This document shows positions 9,476-18,571 of a stretch of DNA of 64,000 nt, piece after piece. The DNA is from JACCXG01 sp963785755. Lineage in GTDB: Bacteria; Acidobacteriota; Vicinamibacteria; Vicinamibacterales; 2-12-FULL-66-21. The position numbers and the translations under genes are program-made. Under the pieces are notes generated by a model that was not told the DNA's origin, did not search any database, and saw only the letters and a program-made list of their open reading frames with translations. The stretch's first letter is position 1. Every line of letters begins with the position of its first letter. The stretch lies in contig CAWAXG010000075.1 of assembly GCA_963785755.1 (NCBI GenBank), forward strand, positions 310,001 through 374,000, written 5' to 3'.

Positions 9476-10449
9476 AGGGGGCCGTCGAGTTGCCTGTCAC
9501 GCGCGAGGTCAGCGTCGTCATTCCCGTGTTCAATTCCGCGCCGCTCGTCGCCAGGGCATTGCAATCCGTCTTCTCGCAAACGTTTTCTGATTTCGAAGTC
9601 ATTGTCATCGATGACGGCTCGGAGGACGAGGCTGCGCTGCGGACCGCACTGCAGCCGTGGGCGGCGAGGATACGCTACTTCCGTCAGCCGAACGGCGGGC
9701 CGGCCAGTGCCCGTAACACCGGCATCGCCCACGCAACCGGCCGCCTCCTTGCGTTTCTGGATGCCGATGACGAGTGGCGGCCGGAGAAGCTGGCGCGGCA
9801 GATCGCGTATTTCATGCAGTATCCCGCGACGGGTCTGCTACACACTGCGATATCGGGGGAGGTTCGGCCGCCCGTTGCCCTGACTGGACCGCCGCGCGCG
9901 CGATTCTGCGAGCTGTTTCACAGCGACTTCTTTATCAACACGCTGACGGTGATGGTCCCGCGGCAGGTGATCACAGAGGTCGGAGGTTTCGACGAGCGCC
10001 GCGAGATTCACATCGAGGACTACGATCTGTGGCTGCGCATTGCTGCGCGCTACCCGATCGGCTACATTGCGGAACCCCTCGCCTATCATCGACCTGGCGG
10101 TCTGATGAGCAGCCAGATGGAACGCACTTACGCCGCCCAGGCGCTGGTCATGGAAAAGAACGAGCCACTCTGCCTCGCCGCCTGTGCTGCGCATCGCGAC
10201 TCGCCAAGTCGGTGCAAACGCGCGCGGCGACATGTTCTTCACCGTGACTGGGGATATGACCGGCTGCAGACCGGCGATTTCAGGGGGGCCCGCGAACAAC
10301 TGCGACAAGCCGTCGCGTGTTCGCCATTCGATACCCGCACAATCGCGCTGTATCTCGCGACCTTCCTCAATCGCGGCTGGCTTGCGCGCATGCGCCGGCT
10401 GTTTCGGCGCCGCCCCATCATCACCAGAGGCGAGGGTGCCCGCGCCTGA
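9472..10449 (+). CDS. GT2-family glycosyltransferase
   Basis: The GTG at 9472 overlaps the preceding stop (GTGA). The protein is about 325 residues. The GT-A fold is clear: VSVVIPVFNSAPLVARALQS, VIDDGSEDE, NGGPASARNTG, and the metal-binding FLDADDEWRPEKL, followed by IEDYDLWLRIA. The C-terminus (YDRLQTGDFRGAREQLRQAV) looks like one TPR-type helical pair and ends in basic residues. It is predicted to transfer a sugar from a nucleotide donor to a lipid-linked EPS precursor on the cytoplasmic side. The upstream in-frame extension to 9316 is only a shadow of the barrel gene. Confidence 0.88.
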   Translation: MKGAVELPVTREVSVVIPVFNSAPLVARALQSVFSQTFSDFEVIVIDDGSEDEAALRTALQPWAARIRYFRQPNGGPASARNTGIAHATGRLLAFLDADDEWRPEKLARQIAYFMQYPATGLLHTAISGEVRPPVALTGPPRARFCELFHSDFFINTLTVMVPRQVITEVGGFDERREIHIEDYDLWLRIAARYPIGYIAEPLAYHRPGGLMSSQMERTYAAQALVMEKNEPLCLAACAAHRDSPSRCKRARRHVLHRDWGYDRLQTGDFRGAREQLRQAVACSPFDTRTIALYLATFLNRGWLARMRRLFRRRPIITRGEGARA

Positions 10450-10586
10450 TCGCGCGCTCCGCGGCCATCGATCGCCGATCATCGCGAATTAAGCGCGGTG
10501 CTGTCGCACGAGGGGTGACGGCCGACGACACGCGCCTAAACAGACTGCTGAAAAACGCAGCCCGTCTGCCTTATCCCTTCTGGCTT

Positions 10587-10612
10587 GCAGGCTGGCTTTT
10601 CATCCAGCCTGC
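10587..10612. terminator. hairpin between convergent genes
   Basis: GCAGGCTGG and CCAGCCTGC form a perfect 9-bp stem with an 8-base loop between the ends of the GT2 gene and the second beta-helix gene. No T-run follows on either strand, so it is a hairpin-type or factor-assisted terminator at best. The rest of 10450-10631 shows nothing else. Confidence 0.45.
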
Positions 10613-10631
10613 TAAACTCTCCGGCGAGCGT

Positions 10632-12173
10632 TCAGTAAACTCTGAGGCCCTGGGGCACAGCGGGGGCACGGCCAAAGAGGCGTCCGAGATCTCGGCTGTC
10701 GTTGCCAGCACCCCGGTACCAGCTGCTGGGTACGAGCGTGTGATCGCTGTTGAACTGTGCCTGGTGTTCGGCCGCTGATGGGTACCAGTTGACGTTCGGA
10801 TAAGTCTGCCCGCCGGTGCGGTTTGCGAGCGCATTGTGCGTCCACGTGTAGGAGTTCACGTCAGCGCTCAGTGCCGTGCTCCCGAACCCCTGGCCGTCGG
10901 CGTCGATCACTCCGTATTCATTGTGATAAGCCAGATTGTTACGGAAAGTCAGATTGTTGATCGCGTAGGTTGACGCGCGGCGTCCGCCCCCATTCTCCCA
11001 CACGAGGCCACTCTCGTAGAGCACCATCAAGTGCCCTCCGTTCACGATGGTGTTGTGCTGAATGACGATCGTGCCGAACTCCCCGCCCGCGAGCATGAAA
11101 TCACTGCTGGTGAGAAACAGATTGTTCTGTATGGTGACGTCGGTGGCGCGAACAGTGGCCGATCCGTCGTTCAACCCGAGGAAATTGATGCCTTTCGGAG
11201 AGTTGCGGACCACATTCTGCTCGAAGACGACGTGCTGAACGGTTGCCCAAGGAGAGTTGCCGTCATCGTTTCGCGCGGTGAACAGAATGGCCGTGCCGTT
11301 CTGACCATCGGCGTAGTTGTTCTCCATCAGGTTGTTGCGAACGGTGACATTCGTGGCGCACTTCAATTCGAACAGATTTTTGACCGCATAACCGGTGTTG
11401 GCCCACTGAGGTTTCTTGTAGAGATGATTATCCGTGTAGGTGATGTTGTTGGGAATGTGCGCCGCGGATGACTGGTCGCCGCCGCCGAACAACGTATTGA
11501 TGCTGGCAGCTTCGAGATAGTTGTCGGTAATTGTGAATGGTCCTGGTCCGTCCTGGACGATGATCGCCTTGCTCTCGGCTCCCTGCTGATGAATATTTGC
11601 GATGTGCGACTTCGTCACCGTAAAGTTTGCGCCGTTAATGTATAGGGCGTTGCGCACGGAGTTCGGGTCGCTGCCTATCATCACGACACGGTCGAAGGTG
11701 ATGTTGTTGGAATTCCGGAAAGCGCCGGTGCCGAGTTTGACATTATAGATGTACACCATGTTGTAGAGCCCGCCGGGCGAGTCGAACTGAAGACACTCGA
11801 ATCGCCAGCCGGCCACGCCGGGGCCTTCAATGATCGCTTCGGCGGGATGCGCCGGCCGCAGCCTGGCCATCGCGCCGGCGTCGGCGGCGGTCACCCGACG
11901 GGCTGGACACGCCGTTGACGACGTGATGACGACTGGAACCGCGTGCGGAGTTGCGGGAAGGACGAGACTCTCGGTGAACACCTCGCCGCTCTTGAGCACA
12001 ATCCTGTCGCCATCGGACGCCGCGGTGACGGCCGCTTGCACGCTCGAATACATGCAGGTCGGCGCGCCCGCCGCGCAGACGGTGCGGTCGGCGCCGGCTG
12101 CGGCTGATGTCGCGAGCAGCAGGCAGGCGGTCAGCAGCAGTATGTGGCGCACCAGCGGCAACACGACGAGCAC
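10632..12173 (-). CDS. secreted right-handed parallel beta-helix protein (paralogue 2)
   Basis: I place the start at GTG 12173, giving a compact signal peptide (LPLVRHILLLTACLLLATSA). The open frame continues upstream to 12287, but that start would overlap the sigma-54-like promoter at 12279-12295. The mature protein opens with YSSVQAAVTAASDGDRIVL and contains many short beta-helix turns (ITDNYLEAASINTLFGG, VTVRNNLMENNYADGQNG, VVFEQNVVRNSPKGINFLG, IVIQHNTIVNGG). It is about 514 residues and clearly homologous along its length to the proteins at 6.2-7.8 and 13.3-16.3 kb. The fold suggests a polysaccharide lyase, epimerase or surface-binding protein acting on the EPS. The specific activity cannot be stated. 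Confidence 0.82.
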   Translation of the reverse strand: MLVVLPLVRHILLLTACLLLATSAAAGADRTVCAAGAPTCMYSSVQAAVTAASDGDRIVLKSGEVFTESLVLPATPHAVPVVITSSTACPARRVTAADAGAMARLRPAHPAEAIIEGPGVAGWRFECLQFDSPGGLYNMVYIYNVKLGTGAFRNSNNITFDRVVMIGSDPNSVRNALYINGANFTVTKSHIANIHQQGAESKAIIVQDGPGPFTITDNYLEAASINTLFGGGDQSSAAHIPNNITYTDNHLYKKPQWANTGYAVKNLFELKCATNVTVRNNLMENNYADGQNGTAILFTARNDDGNSPWATVQHVVFEQNVVRNSPKGINFLGLNDGSATVRATDVTIQNNLFLTSSDFMLAGGEFGTIVIQHNTIVNGGHLMVLYESGLVWENGGGRRASTYAINNLTFRNNLAYHNEYGVIDADGQGFGSTALSADVNSYTWTHNALANRTGGQTYPNVNWYPSAAEHQAQFNSDHTLVPSSWYRGAGNDSRDLGRLFGRAPAVPQGLRVY

Positions 12174-12278
12174 TTTGCAATCTTCAGCCGCACGGATTCG
12201 GGCGGACACACGATGGCTATACACGAGGACTTCCTCCGGGGATCGTTCGGGACACGGGGAGAGGCGCGCCCAGTGAAG

Positions 12279-12295
12279 AGCAACCACGATGCCGT
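12279..12295 (-). promoter_or_regulatory. sigma-54-like promoter for beta-helix paralogue 2
   Basis: The minus strand reads ACGGCATCGTGGTTGCT: -24 CGGCAT, N5, -12 TTGCT, with exact GG-N10-GC spacing. It lies about 105 bases upstream of the proposed GTG start. It differs from consensus at two -24 positions but keeps the invariant GG and GC. Confidence 0.55.
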
Positions 12296-13134
12296 ACTTG
12301 GCGGGACAGGCTGCGGGTCGCGTCTGAAACAGATCAAAGGTCAGTCGCCGCTCTCACAGCGACGTTTTCGGAGCCGTTTCCGGCGTCAAGGAGGACGGCG
12401 TCCGTGCGACCGCATCACTCCGACATTGCGTCGGCAGGTCACTGCAGCGGGGAAGCGATTACAAGCCTGACGATCAACTACAAGACTGAAACCGTCGCCC
12501 CCGCCCGCCACGTCTTCGGCCGACGAGACTGCAACCAAAGCTCGCTTTTCGCAATCGGTCGCTCCGGGGCGCGATGACCTGCCCCCACATCCGCTACACG
12601 CGTGGTGAGAGTCCGTCCGAGGACGCCGGATCTGGCGCCAGGTCTGACACGCTGCCGCGGTGCCCAGTTTGGCGAACAGACCCGTGGCCGTCAGCGAGCG
12701 CCTGCGGATCCCAGCCACTTCCAGATACGCACGCCGTTCCCGTAGCACCGGAATCGCCGTTTCGATCCGCCGGGGGGATCCACTAGCCGGCCGAGCGCTG
12801 CACATTGGTGCTTGCTGGTCCTGGCTCGAGACAATGCCTGTGACTGGAGAGCCTGTGGCTCCAGGCTGGCGTCGACGTCTCGGATAGCTACGCGTAGTGG
12901 CGCGTTTTCATGTCTGTCCATGACCGACGTGGGATGTCCCCCTGACGGCCGGCAATTGCACTTTCCCCCGCATCTAGTTGGTCGATTCTCACCGCGAGTG
13001 GCGGTCGTTCGGGTAATGCACCGTTGAGCGCGAATGTAAATTCTTCAAACCGCTCAGCTCTGGTTTGATGCAGGCCCACTGGTTTCCGCGCTTCCAATGT
13101 TGACAAACCCTTGCCTTGCAACAGTTTGTGATGA
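12296..13134. other. long gap without a recognisable gene
   Basis: About 840 bases between the divergent promoters of two beta-helix paralogues. Several short open frames exist on both strands, but none has a family signature, signal peptide or convincing ribosome binding site. It may hold upstream activator sites for the flanking sigma-54-like promoters or decayed coding DNA. Confidence 0.5.
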
Positions 13135-13150
13135 TGGCAGCGCCTTTGCT
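13135..13150 (+). promoter_or_regulatory. sigma-54-like promoter for beta-helix paralogue 3
   Basis: TGGCAGCGCCTTTGCT keeps GG-N10-GC and the full TTGCT, with one -24 mismatch (G for C). It is 190 bases upstream of the start at 13341. No gene is visible between. Confidence 0.55.
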
Positions 13151-13340
13151 TGGCTGCTGCCGGCTCCACGATATATAGCCTAGCGCCCAATCTTCGCCGC
13201 AGTTCACCTGCCGGCGTTGGCTCGGAGACGTATGCGTCTTCGCGGGACGGTCACTGTCTGGTGCTGCGGTGCCATGTTTGTCAGGGTCGTACCTGGCGGG
13301 CTACGTGGCGTACGCCCAAAACAACGCACATGAGTGAAAG

Positions 13341-16292
13341 GTGACGGTGGTATTCAACGTTCTCACTACAGGTCTGTCTCGTCGGGCTGTGAGCGCTCTG
13401 TTCGTAGCGGTCGCGGTGCTGTGTGTCCAGTACATCGCTCCGTATCAGGCCGCCGGGGCCACGTGGCATGTCCAGCAAGGCGACGATCTCCAGGAAGCAC
13501 TCCGTCGCGCAGAGCCCGGAGATGTAATTGTGCTGCAAGCCGGAGCGCGGTTTGTCGGGGTGTTCTGGCTGCCGTCCAAGGCTCCCGGTCCGGTGATTAC
13601 CATTCGATCCGGAGCGTCACTGCCGGAACGCCGCTTGACGCCGGCGGACGCACCCCTGCTGCCAACAATTGCTTCCGGCAACGCGGATGCCGCGCTCAAT
13701 GCTACAGGCGCATCGAATTGGAAGCTTGACGGGATCCGCTTCGAGAGTACGACGACTGGTGAAGGCGAAATCATCGTGCTGCAGGATGCGAACAACATCA
13801 CGCTGGATCGCCTGCTGATTGTCGCCGGCGACAACGGTCAGAAGCGCGCGATCCGAGGCAACGGGCGGCACATCGTCCTGAGCCGTTCGCACATCGCCAA
13901 CATCTGGCGAGTTGGTCAGGACAGCCAGACGTTCTGCGCATGGGATGGCGCAGGGCCCTACACCATCACGGACAATTACCTGGAGGCCGCGAGCGAGAAC
14001 GTCATGTTCGGCGGTGCCGACAGCGCATCGCCCGAACGGGTGCCGGCGGACATCCTGGTCGTGGGTAATCACTTGGCGAAACGGCCCGAGTGGCGGGGCA
14101 TGAACAAGGGGGTCAAGAACCTGCTGGAGTTCAAACAAGCCAAGCGTGCGGTCGTTCGCAACAATCTGATGGAGGGCGTGTGGCCTGAGGCGCAGACCGG
14201 CTACGCGATCCTGGTGACCGTGAGGAACGACGATCGCAACTCACCTTGGGCGGTCGTCGAGGACGTCCTGTTCGAAGCGAACATCATCCGCGACGCGCAC
14301 GGGGGCGTCAACGTCCTCGGCTACGATATCGGCTCTCCTTCCGGCCAGACCACGCGAGTGACCTTCCGTGACAACGTCTTCATTCTGAGTGGGCCATTCC
14401 TCCTGATCGGTGGTGAGGTTGGAGTAGTAACGTTCGATCACAACACCGTCCGCCAGGGTGGGTCGTTCCTCAACCTCTATGCGGGAGAGGTATGGCCGTC
14501 GGGAGCAGCTGGGCCCCGTGCCGCACAATTCGCGGCTGAGTCGCTCACCATTACGAACACGATAGGCAATCACAACGAACATGGGGTGTTTGGTGATGGC
14601 GTGGGCCATGGAGCTGTTGCGCTGAGCGCGTTGACCCGGTCCTCGCTATGGACGCACAACGTGCTTGCCGGTGAAGCCGGTTGGGGTTACGTCTATCCCC
14701 AGGTGACGTGGCAACCGTCCATGACCGAATATGCGAGCCAGGTCAACGCCGACCTCACCCTTTCCCCGACCAGCATGTACCGAAATGCCGGGACCGACGG
14801 CCTCGATCTCGGCGTCAGGAATCTTCCACCGTCCCCAGCGGAGGAGCGGCGCAATATTGCGCCGACTGTGACGCTGACGAGTCCAAGCGCGGGGGCAGCA
14901 TATCCGGCGCCCGCGACGATCACCTTGTCGGCCGACGCGGTAGGATTCGACGACGAGATCGCCCGGGTCGAGTTCTTCGCGGGCAGTGAACTCGTCGCGA
15001 CCGAGCTGATGGCACCCTACACGCTGAACTGGACCGGCGTCCAGGCTGGCACGTACGCGCTGACCGCAGTGGCTTACGGCGTTTCGGGCGCCAGCACCAG
15101 GTCTGCGCCTGTCACCGTGACCGTCACCGTCTCGGGAGGGGGGAATAACCGGCCGATTGTGACGCTGACAAGTCCAAGTGCGGGGGCGGCATACCTGGCG
15201 CCCGCGACGATCACCTTGTCGGCCGACGCGGTCGATCTCGACGGCGAGATCGCCCGGGTCGAGTTTTTCGCGGGCAGTGAACTGGTCGCGACCGAACGGG
15301 TGGCACCCTACACGCTGAACTGGACCGGCGTCCAGGCTGGCACGTACGCGCTGACCGCGGTGGCTTACGGCGTTTCGGGCGCCAGCACCAGGTCTGCGCC
15401 TGTCACCGTGACCGTCACCGTCTCGGGAGGGGGGAATAACCGGCCGATTGTGACGCTGACAAGTCCAAGTGCGGGGGCGGCATACCTGGCGCCCGCGACG
15501 ATCACCTTGTCGGCCGACGCGGTCGATCCCGACGGCGAGATCGCCCGGGTCGAGTTTTTCGCGGGCAGTGAACTGGTCGCGACCGAACGGGTGGCACCCT
15601 ACGCGCTGAACTGGACCGGCGTCCTGGCTGGCACGTACGCGCTGACGGCGGTGGCTTACGACGTTTCGGGCGCCAGCACCAGGTCTGCGCCTGTCACCGT
15701 CACCGTCACCGTCTGGGGAGAGGAGAATAGGCGGCCGATTGTGACGCTCACAAGTCCAAGCGCGGGGGCGGCATACCTGGCGCCCGCGACGATCACCTTG
15801 TCGGCCGACGCGGTCGATCCCGACGGCGAGATCGCCCGGGTCGAGTTCTTCGCGGGCGGTGAACTCGTCGCGACCGAACGAGTGGCTCCCTACTTGCTGA
15901 ACTGGAGCGGCGTCCAGGCTGGCACGTACGCGCTGACGGCGGTCGCTTACGATGTTTCAGGCGCGAGCACCAGGTCTGCGCCTGTCACCGTCACCGTCAC
16001 CGTCTCTGGCAGTGACGTGTCGCCCCCCCGTGCGGTCGCATTCACAGTTTCTCCCGATCATGCAAGTGTGAGCAGCTACGTATTGAAAATTTTTGTAGCG
16101 GATGTTTCGATCACTGGCACGCCGGTCGCGACTTCCGACCTGGGCAAGCCAGCGCCCGACGCCAATAACGACGTCACGGTGAACCGATTGGCGTTCTTCG
16201 ACAGCCTTGCTCCTGGCAACTACATCGCCACGGTCACGGCCATTTCTGCGGGCGGGGAAACTCCGAGTGCGGCTGTTGCATTCGCTCGATAG
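13341..16292 (+). CDS. secreted parallel beta-helix protein with four Ig-like repeats and a C-terminal FN3-like domain
   Basis: 983 residues. The signal region (AVSALFVAVAVLCVQYIAPY) is followed by WHVQQGDDLQEALRRAEPGD and about 460 residues of beta-helix homologous to the two paralogues (ITDNYLEAASENVMFGG, KNLLEFKQAKRAVVRNNLME, VTFDHNTVRQGG). From about residue 506 there are four nearly identical 97-residue modules (VTLTSPSAGAAY ... IARVEFFAGSELVATE ... LNWTGVQAGTYALTAVAY ... VTVTV) of the bacterial Ig type seen in carbohydrate-active and adhesive surface proteins. The last ~90 residues resemble a fibronectin III domain. There is no C-terminal anchor or PEP-CTERM signal. It is probably a surface or secreted EPS-binding or EPS-modifying protein in which the Ig modules act as a spacer. 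ATG 13341 follows the GAAAGG-like site at 13336-13341 closely. Confidence 0.85.
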   Translation: MTVVFNVLTTGLSRRAVSALFVAVAVLCVQYIAPYQAAGATWHVQQGDDLQEALRRAEPGDVIVLQAGARFVGVFWLPSKAPGPVITIRSGASLPERRLTPADAPLLPTIASGNADAALNATGASNWKLDGIRFESTTTGEGEIIVLQDANNITLDRLLIVAGDNGQKRAIRGNGRHIVLSRSHIANIWRVGQDSQTFCAWDGAGPYTITDNYLEAASENVMFGGADSASPERVPADILVVGNHLAKRPEWRGMNKGVKNLLEFKQAKRAVVRNNLMEGVWPEAQTGYAILVTVRNDDRNSPWAVVEDVLFEANIIRDAHGGVNVLGYDIGSPSGQTTRVTFRDNVFILSGPFLLIGGEVGVVTFDHNTVRQGGSFLNLYAGEVWPSGAAGPRAAQFAAESLTITNTIGNHNEHGVFGDGVGHGAVALSALTRSSLWTHNVLAGEAGWGYVYPQVTWQPSMTEYASQVNADLTLSPTSMYRNAGTDGLDLGVRNLPPSPAEERRNIAPTVTLTSPSAGAAYPAPATITLSADAVGFDDEIARVEFFAGSELVATELMAPYTLNWTGVQAGTYALTAVAYGVSGASTRSAPVTVTVTVSGGGNNRPIVTLTSPSAGAAYLAPATITLSADAVDLDGEIARVEFFAGSELVATERVAPYTLNWTGVQAGTYALTAVAYGVSGASTRSAPVTVTVTVSGGGNNRPIVTLTSPSAGAAYLAPATITLSADAVDPDGEIARVEFFAGSELVATERVAPYALNWTGVLAGTYALTAVAYDVSGASTRSAPVTVTVTVWGEENRRPIVTLTSPSAGAAYLAPATITLSADAVDPDGEIARVEFFAGGELVATERVAPYLLNWSGVQAGTYALTAVAYDVSGASTRSAPVTVTVTVSGSDVSPPRAVAFTVSPDHASVSSYVLKIFVADVSITGTPVATSDLGKPAPDANNDVTVNRLAFFDSLAPGNYIATVTAISAGGETPSAAVAFAR
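14857..16011 (+). repeat. four 291-bp tandem repeats encoding Ig-like modules
   Basis: The landmark GTCCAAG recurs at 14881, 15172, 15463 and 15754, exactly 291 bases apart. Copies 2 and 3 are almost identical at the DNA level, and copies 1 and 4 carry scattered substitutions. Such near-identity implies recent duplication or gene conversion and makes copy number prone to change or misassembly. Confidence 0.95.
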
Positions 16293-16298
16293 AAGCAG

Positions 16299-16326
16299 GC
16301 ACCACGGCGCAGCGGCGTCGTGGTGC
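16299..16326 (+). terminator. possible terminator after beta-helix paralogue 3
   Basis: GCACCACG and CGTGGTGC form an 8-bp stem just after the stop at 16292. A TTTT tract comes only about 14 bases later, so intrinsic termination is uncertain. The site separates convergent genes. Confidence 0.4.
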
Positions 16327-16416
16327 TGGCTCCGTCGATTTTCCTTCAGGCAGGCAGGGTATCGGTGCCTGAATCTGGTCGTCACTGGCTAACGCAGACG
16401 CGTATTTCGAATCTGG

Positions 16417-17763
16417 TTACCTGCCAGCGTGAGGCGATACGGCGGCAGCCCTGCGCTTCCATACCGCCCGATGTCTGATATCGTGCCACGCGATGACGAC
16501 AAACGGGACCATGTACAGGTAAAGGCCGTTCTTGTAGCGCGGTTCGGTGGAGAGGACGATGAACAGCAGCCACTGATAGGCGATCGTCGTTGCCAGCAAG
16601 AGCAACAGCACCGATTGCAGGCCCCGCCACAGCATCAACATCACGCCGGCCACGGACAATAGCACGACCGCCGTTCCTGCAGTTTTCGCGGCGAACCAAT
16701 AGAGCAACGTCACACGTGTCCGCATCTCTACTGGCAGTCCGCCGGTGAGGGCGGGAAACAGTGCGGTCCAGGGTCGTCGCTTGATGACCCGAAATTGCTC
16801 CCATTGCGCCGGCGACAGAGGTATCTCGCCGCCGTAGAAACCGCTCACCAGTGAGATCGCGCCATTCCACACCATCTTCGCCGCGAAAGCGACGGGCTCG
16901 GCCTTGACCCGGCGCTTGAATTCGTCAACCAGCACTCGATCGGCCGTGTCTGAATTCACCCGCAGGTGGGGCGCGACTCGGGCGAGGTAGGCGTAGGCGT
17001 ACTCGTCTTCGTACACCGCCCCCCATGGGTTGCGCGGCAGTTGTCCGAGGGAAATGAACGCAACAATGCCACGTTGTGAAGCGGTCAACGAAAAGTGTCC
17101 GGTCTGTTGTCGATAGTGCAGGCCCCAAGGGATCAACATGATCCAGGCCAACGCTGCGCACGCTGCCAGTGGCGGCAGCGGCATTGTCGGCAGCCTCGGG
17201 ACCACTCGGCTAAGCACGCCGACCATCAACAGGAACGGCGGAAGGTACAGAAACTCGGACCTGAAATACAGGGCGACCCCCAAGAGCAGACCGGCGGCCG
17301 CACCGGCGCGCAGGCTGTGGATTCGCAGAGCACGCTCGAGGACCACGAGGCCTAGCACGGAGAAAGATGCGGCGAACGAGAGGGGCCACTTCACGCTGTG
17401 CAGTAGGTACCAGGGCAACGCCAGCACGAACAAGACAGCGAGTGCACGGCGATTCGGCTGCAGTTCGCTTCGCAGACGCAGAAACAAGGCGGTCATGGCG
17501 ACGCTCGCCAGCAGTGCCTGCGGAATTGCGACCAGATCGTATCGGCGTATAAGAAGGAGAACGAATGGATAACCCCAGGTTGGGTAGGTGAGTACTTCGA
17601 GATGCTGCAACCCCCGGAAGTAGTTCGCCATCGCCACGTAGAGCGCGTAGTTCGATTGCTGTTCGATGTGATGGCGATTGAGATAGGCGACGACAAGACC
17701 AATCGCGGCAAACAACACGAACCAGCCGATGAACGCTCGCCGCACGTGTCGCTGAGGTTCCAC
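16417..17763 (-). CDS. polytopic GT-C-type membrane glycosyltransferase (putative)
   Basis: 448 residues with about ten hydrophobic helices (e.g. FIGWFVLFAAIGLVVAYL, LAVLFVLALPWYLL, AAGLLLGVALYF, LLLLLATTIAYQWLLFIVL). An early loop has the layout of GT39/ArnT-like enzymes (YALYVAMANYF, LTYPTWGYPFVLLL). These enzymes use polyprenyl-phosphate sugars on the outer face of the inner membrane. The usual acidic pair of the first loop is not obvious here, so donor and acceptor are unknown. The gene follows the methyltransferase gene on the same strand, with an apparent 271-base overlap that is probably an artefact of that gene's 3' end. Confidence 0.65.
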   Translation of the reverse strand: MEPQRHVRRAFIGWFVLFAAIGLVVAYLNRHHIEQQSNYALYVAMANYFRGLQHLEVLTYPTWGYPFVLLLIRRYDLVAIPQALLASVAMTALFLRLRSELQPNRRALAVLFVLALPWYLLHSVKWPLSFAASFSVLGLVVLERALRIHSLRAGAAAGLLLGVALYFRSEFLYLPPFLLMVGVLSRVVPRLPTMPLPPLAACAALAWIMLIPWGLHYRQQTGHFSLTASQRGIVAFISLGQLPRNPWGAVYEDEYAYAYLARVAPHLRVNSDTADRVLVDEFKRRVKAEPVAFAAKMVWNGAISLVSGFYGGEIPLSPAQWEQFRVIKRRPWTALFPALTGGLPVEMRTRVTLLYWFAAKTAGTAVVLLSVAGVMLMLWRGLQSVLLLLLATTIAYQWLLFIVLSTEPRYKNGLYLYMVPFVVIAWHDIRHRAVWKRRAAAVSPHAGR

Positions 17764-18534
17764 GGATGCTCCCAGTCTGCCGCAGCTATCGGCGATCCGC
17801 GACCGGCTCGAGCCGTACCGGTGTCGGACGGGCTCGTACCCGCCCGCCCGATCAGCAGAGTCGGGGTTGCAGGAGAGTCAGTGAGGATGCGCTGTACCTC
17901 GAGGCCATTGCGCGCGAGTTCACGGCGCAGCAGCCACATCGTCTGGAACGATTCGCCGCTGATCCAGCGGCGCGGCTGTGAACCGGTGAGATGATAGATA
18001 GCACCGGCCACGAGAACCCGGCACGCGTGCACGACGGATTTGAATTGACGCTGGCTCAACCCGGTGGCGAGTTCACGAAAGTAGAAGCGAGCATGCTGGA
18101 ATTTGAGCAACAGCGCTCCGCCTGGCCTGAGGACACGGGCAAGTTCCGCAAGTGCTCGCGCATTGTCGGTGTACGGCAGGACCAGTCTGCACACGATCAC
18201 GTCGATACTCGCGGTTGCCAAGGGAAGGCTTTCTGCGCTCGCTCGCACGAACGCGACCCGGCTCTCCGGCTGATGTTCGTGAAATAGCCGCCGACCCGCT
18301 ACACCGACTTCAGGCGATCGATCGATGCCGACGCCGAACACGGCGGCGCTGTGCAGAAAAGGCCGCAGCTCCTGACCGGCGCCACAGCCCACGTCGAGAA
18401 CGCGCTTGATCGGCAGTCCAGTTACTGCTTCGCGTGACGACGCCGCGCGCTCAGGATTCGCGGCAAAGAGCTGCCACTCCGCCTGCACGTAGCCGTCGTA
18501 GCTGGAGAATTGTGCTGCTCCCGGTCCCGGCATT
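17493..18534 (-). CDS. class I SAM-dependent methyltransferase
   Basis: The start at 18534 gives MPGPGAAQFSSYDGYVQAEW. The SAM-binding core is plain: RVLDVGCGAGQELRPF, VGIDRSPE, ASAESLPLATASIDVIVCRL, then ELARVLRPGGALLLKF. These are Methyltransf_11-type motifs. The recognisable protein ends near PTLLIGRAG (about 17840). The frame stays open to 17493, overlapping the next gene, and that tail is a shadow of the GT-C gene, so the true 3' end is probably earlier (possible frameshift). It may O-methylate a sugar or terminal residue of the EPS. Confidence 0.75.
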
Positions 18535-18571
18535 TTGCGACTGCTCACCAACGTCCGATTCGCCCGCTCGC

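Noticed and set aside
12772..12786. GGGGGATCCACTAG, resembling a cloning-vector polylinker
   Set aside because: Only about 14 bases match and the flanks do not continue as vector sequence, so a chance match is more likely than contamination.
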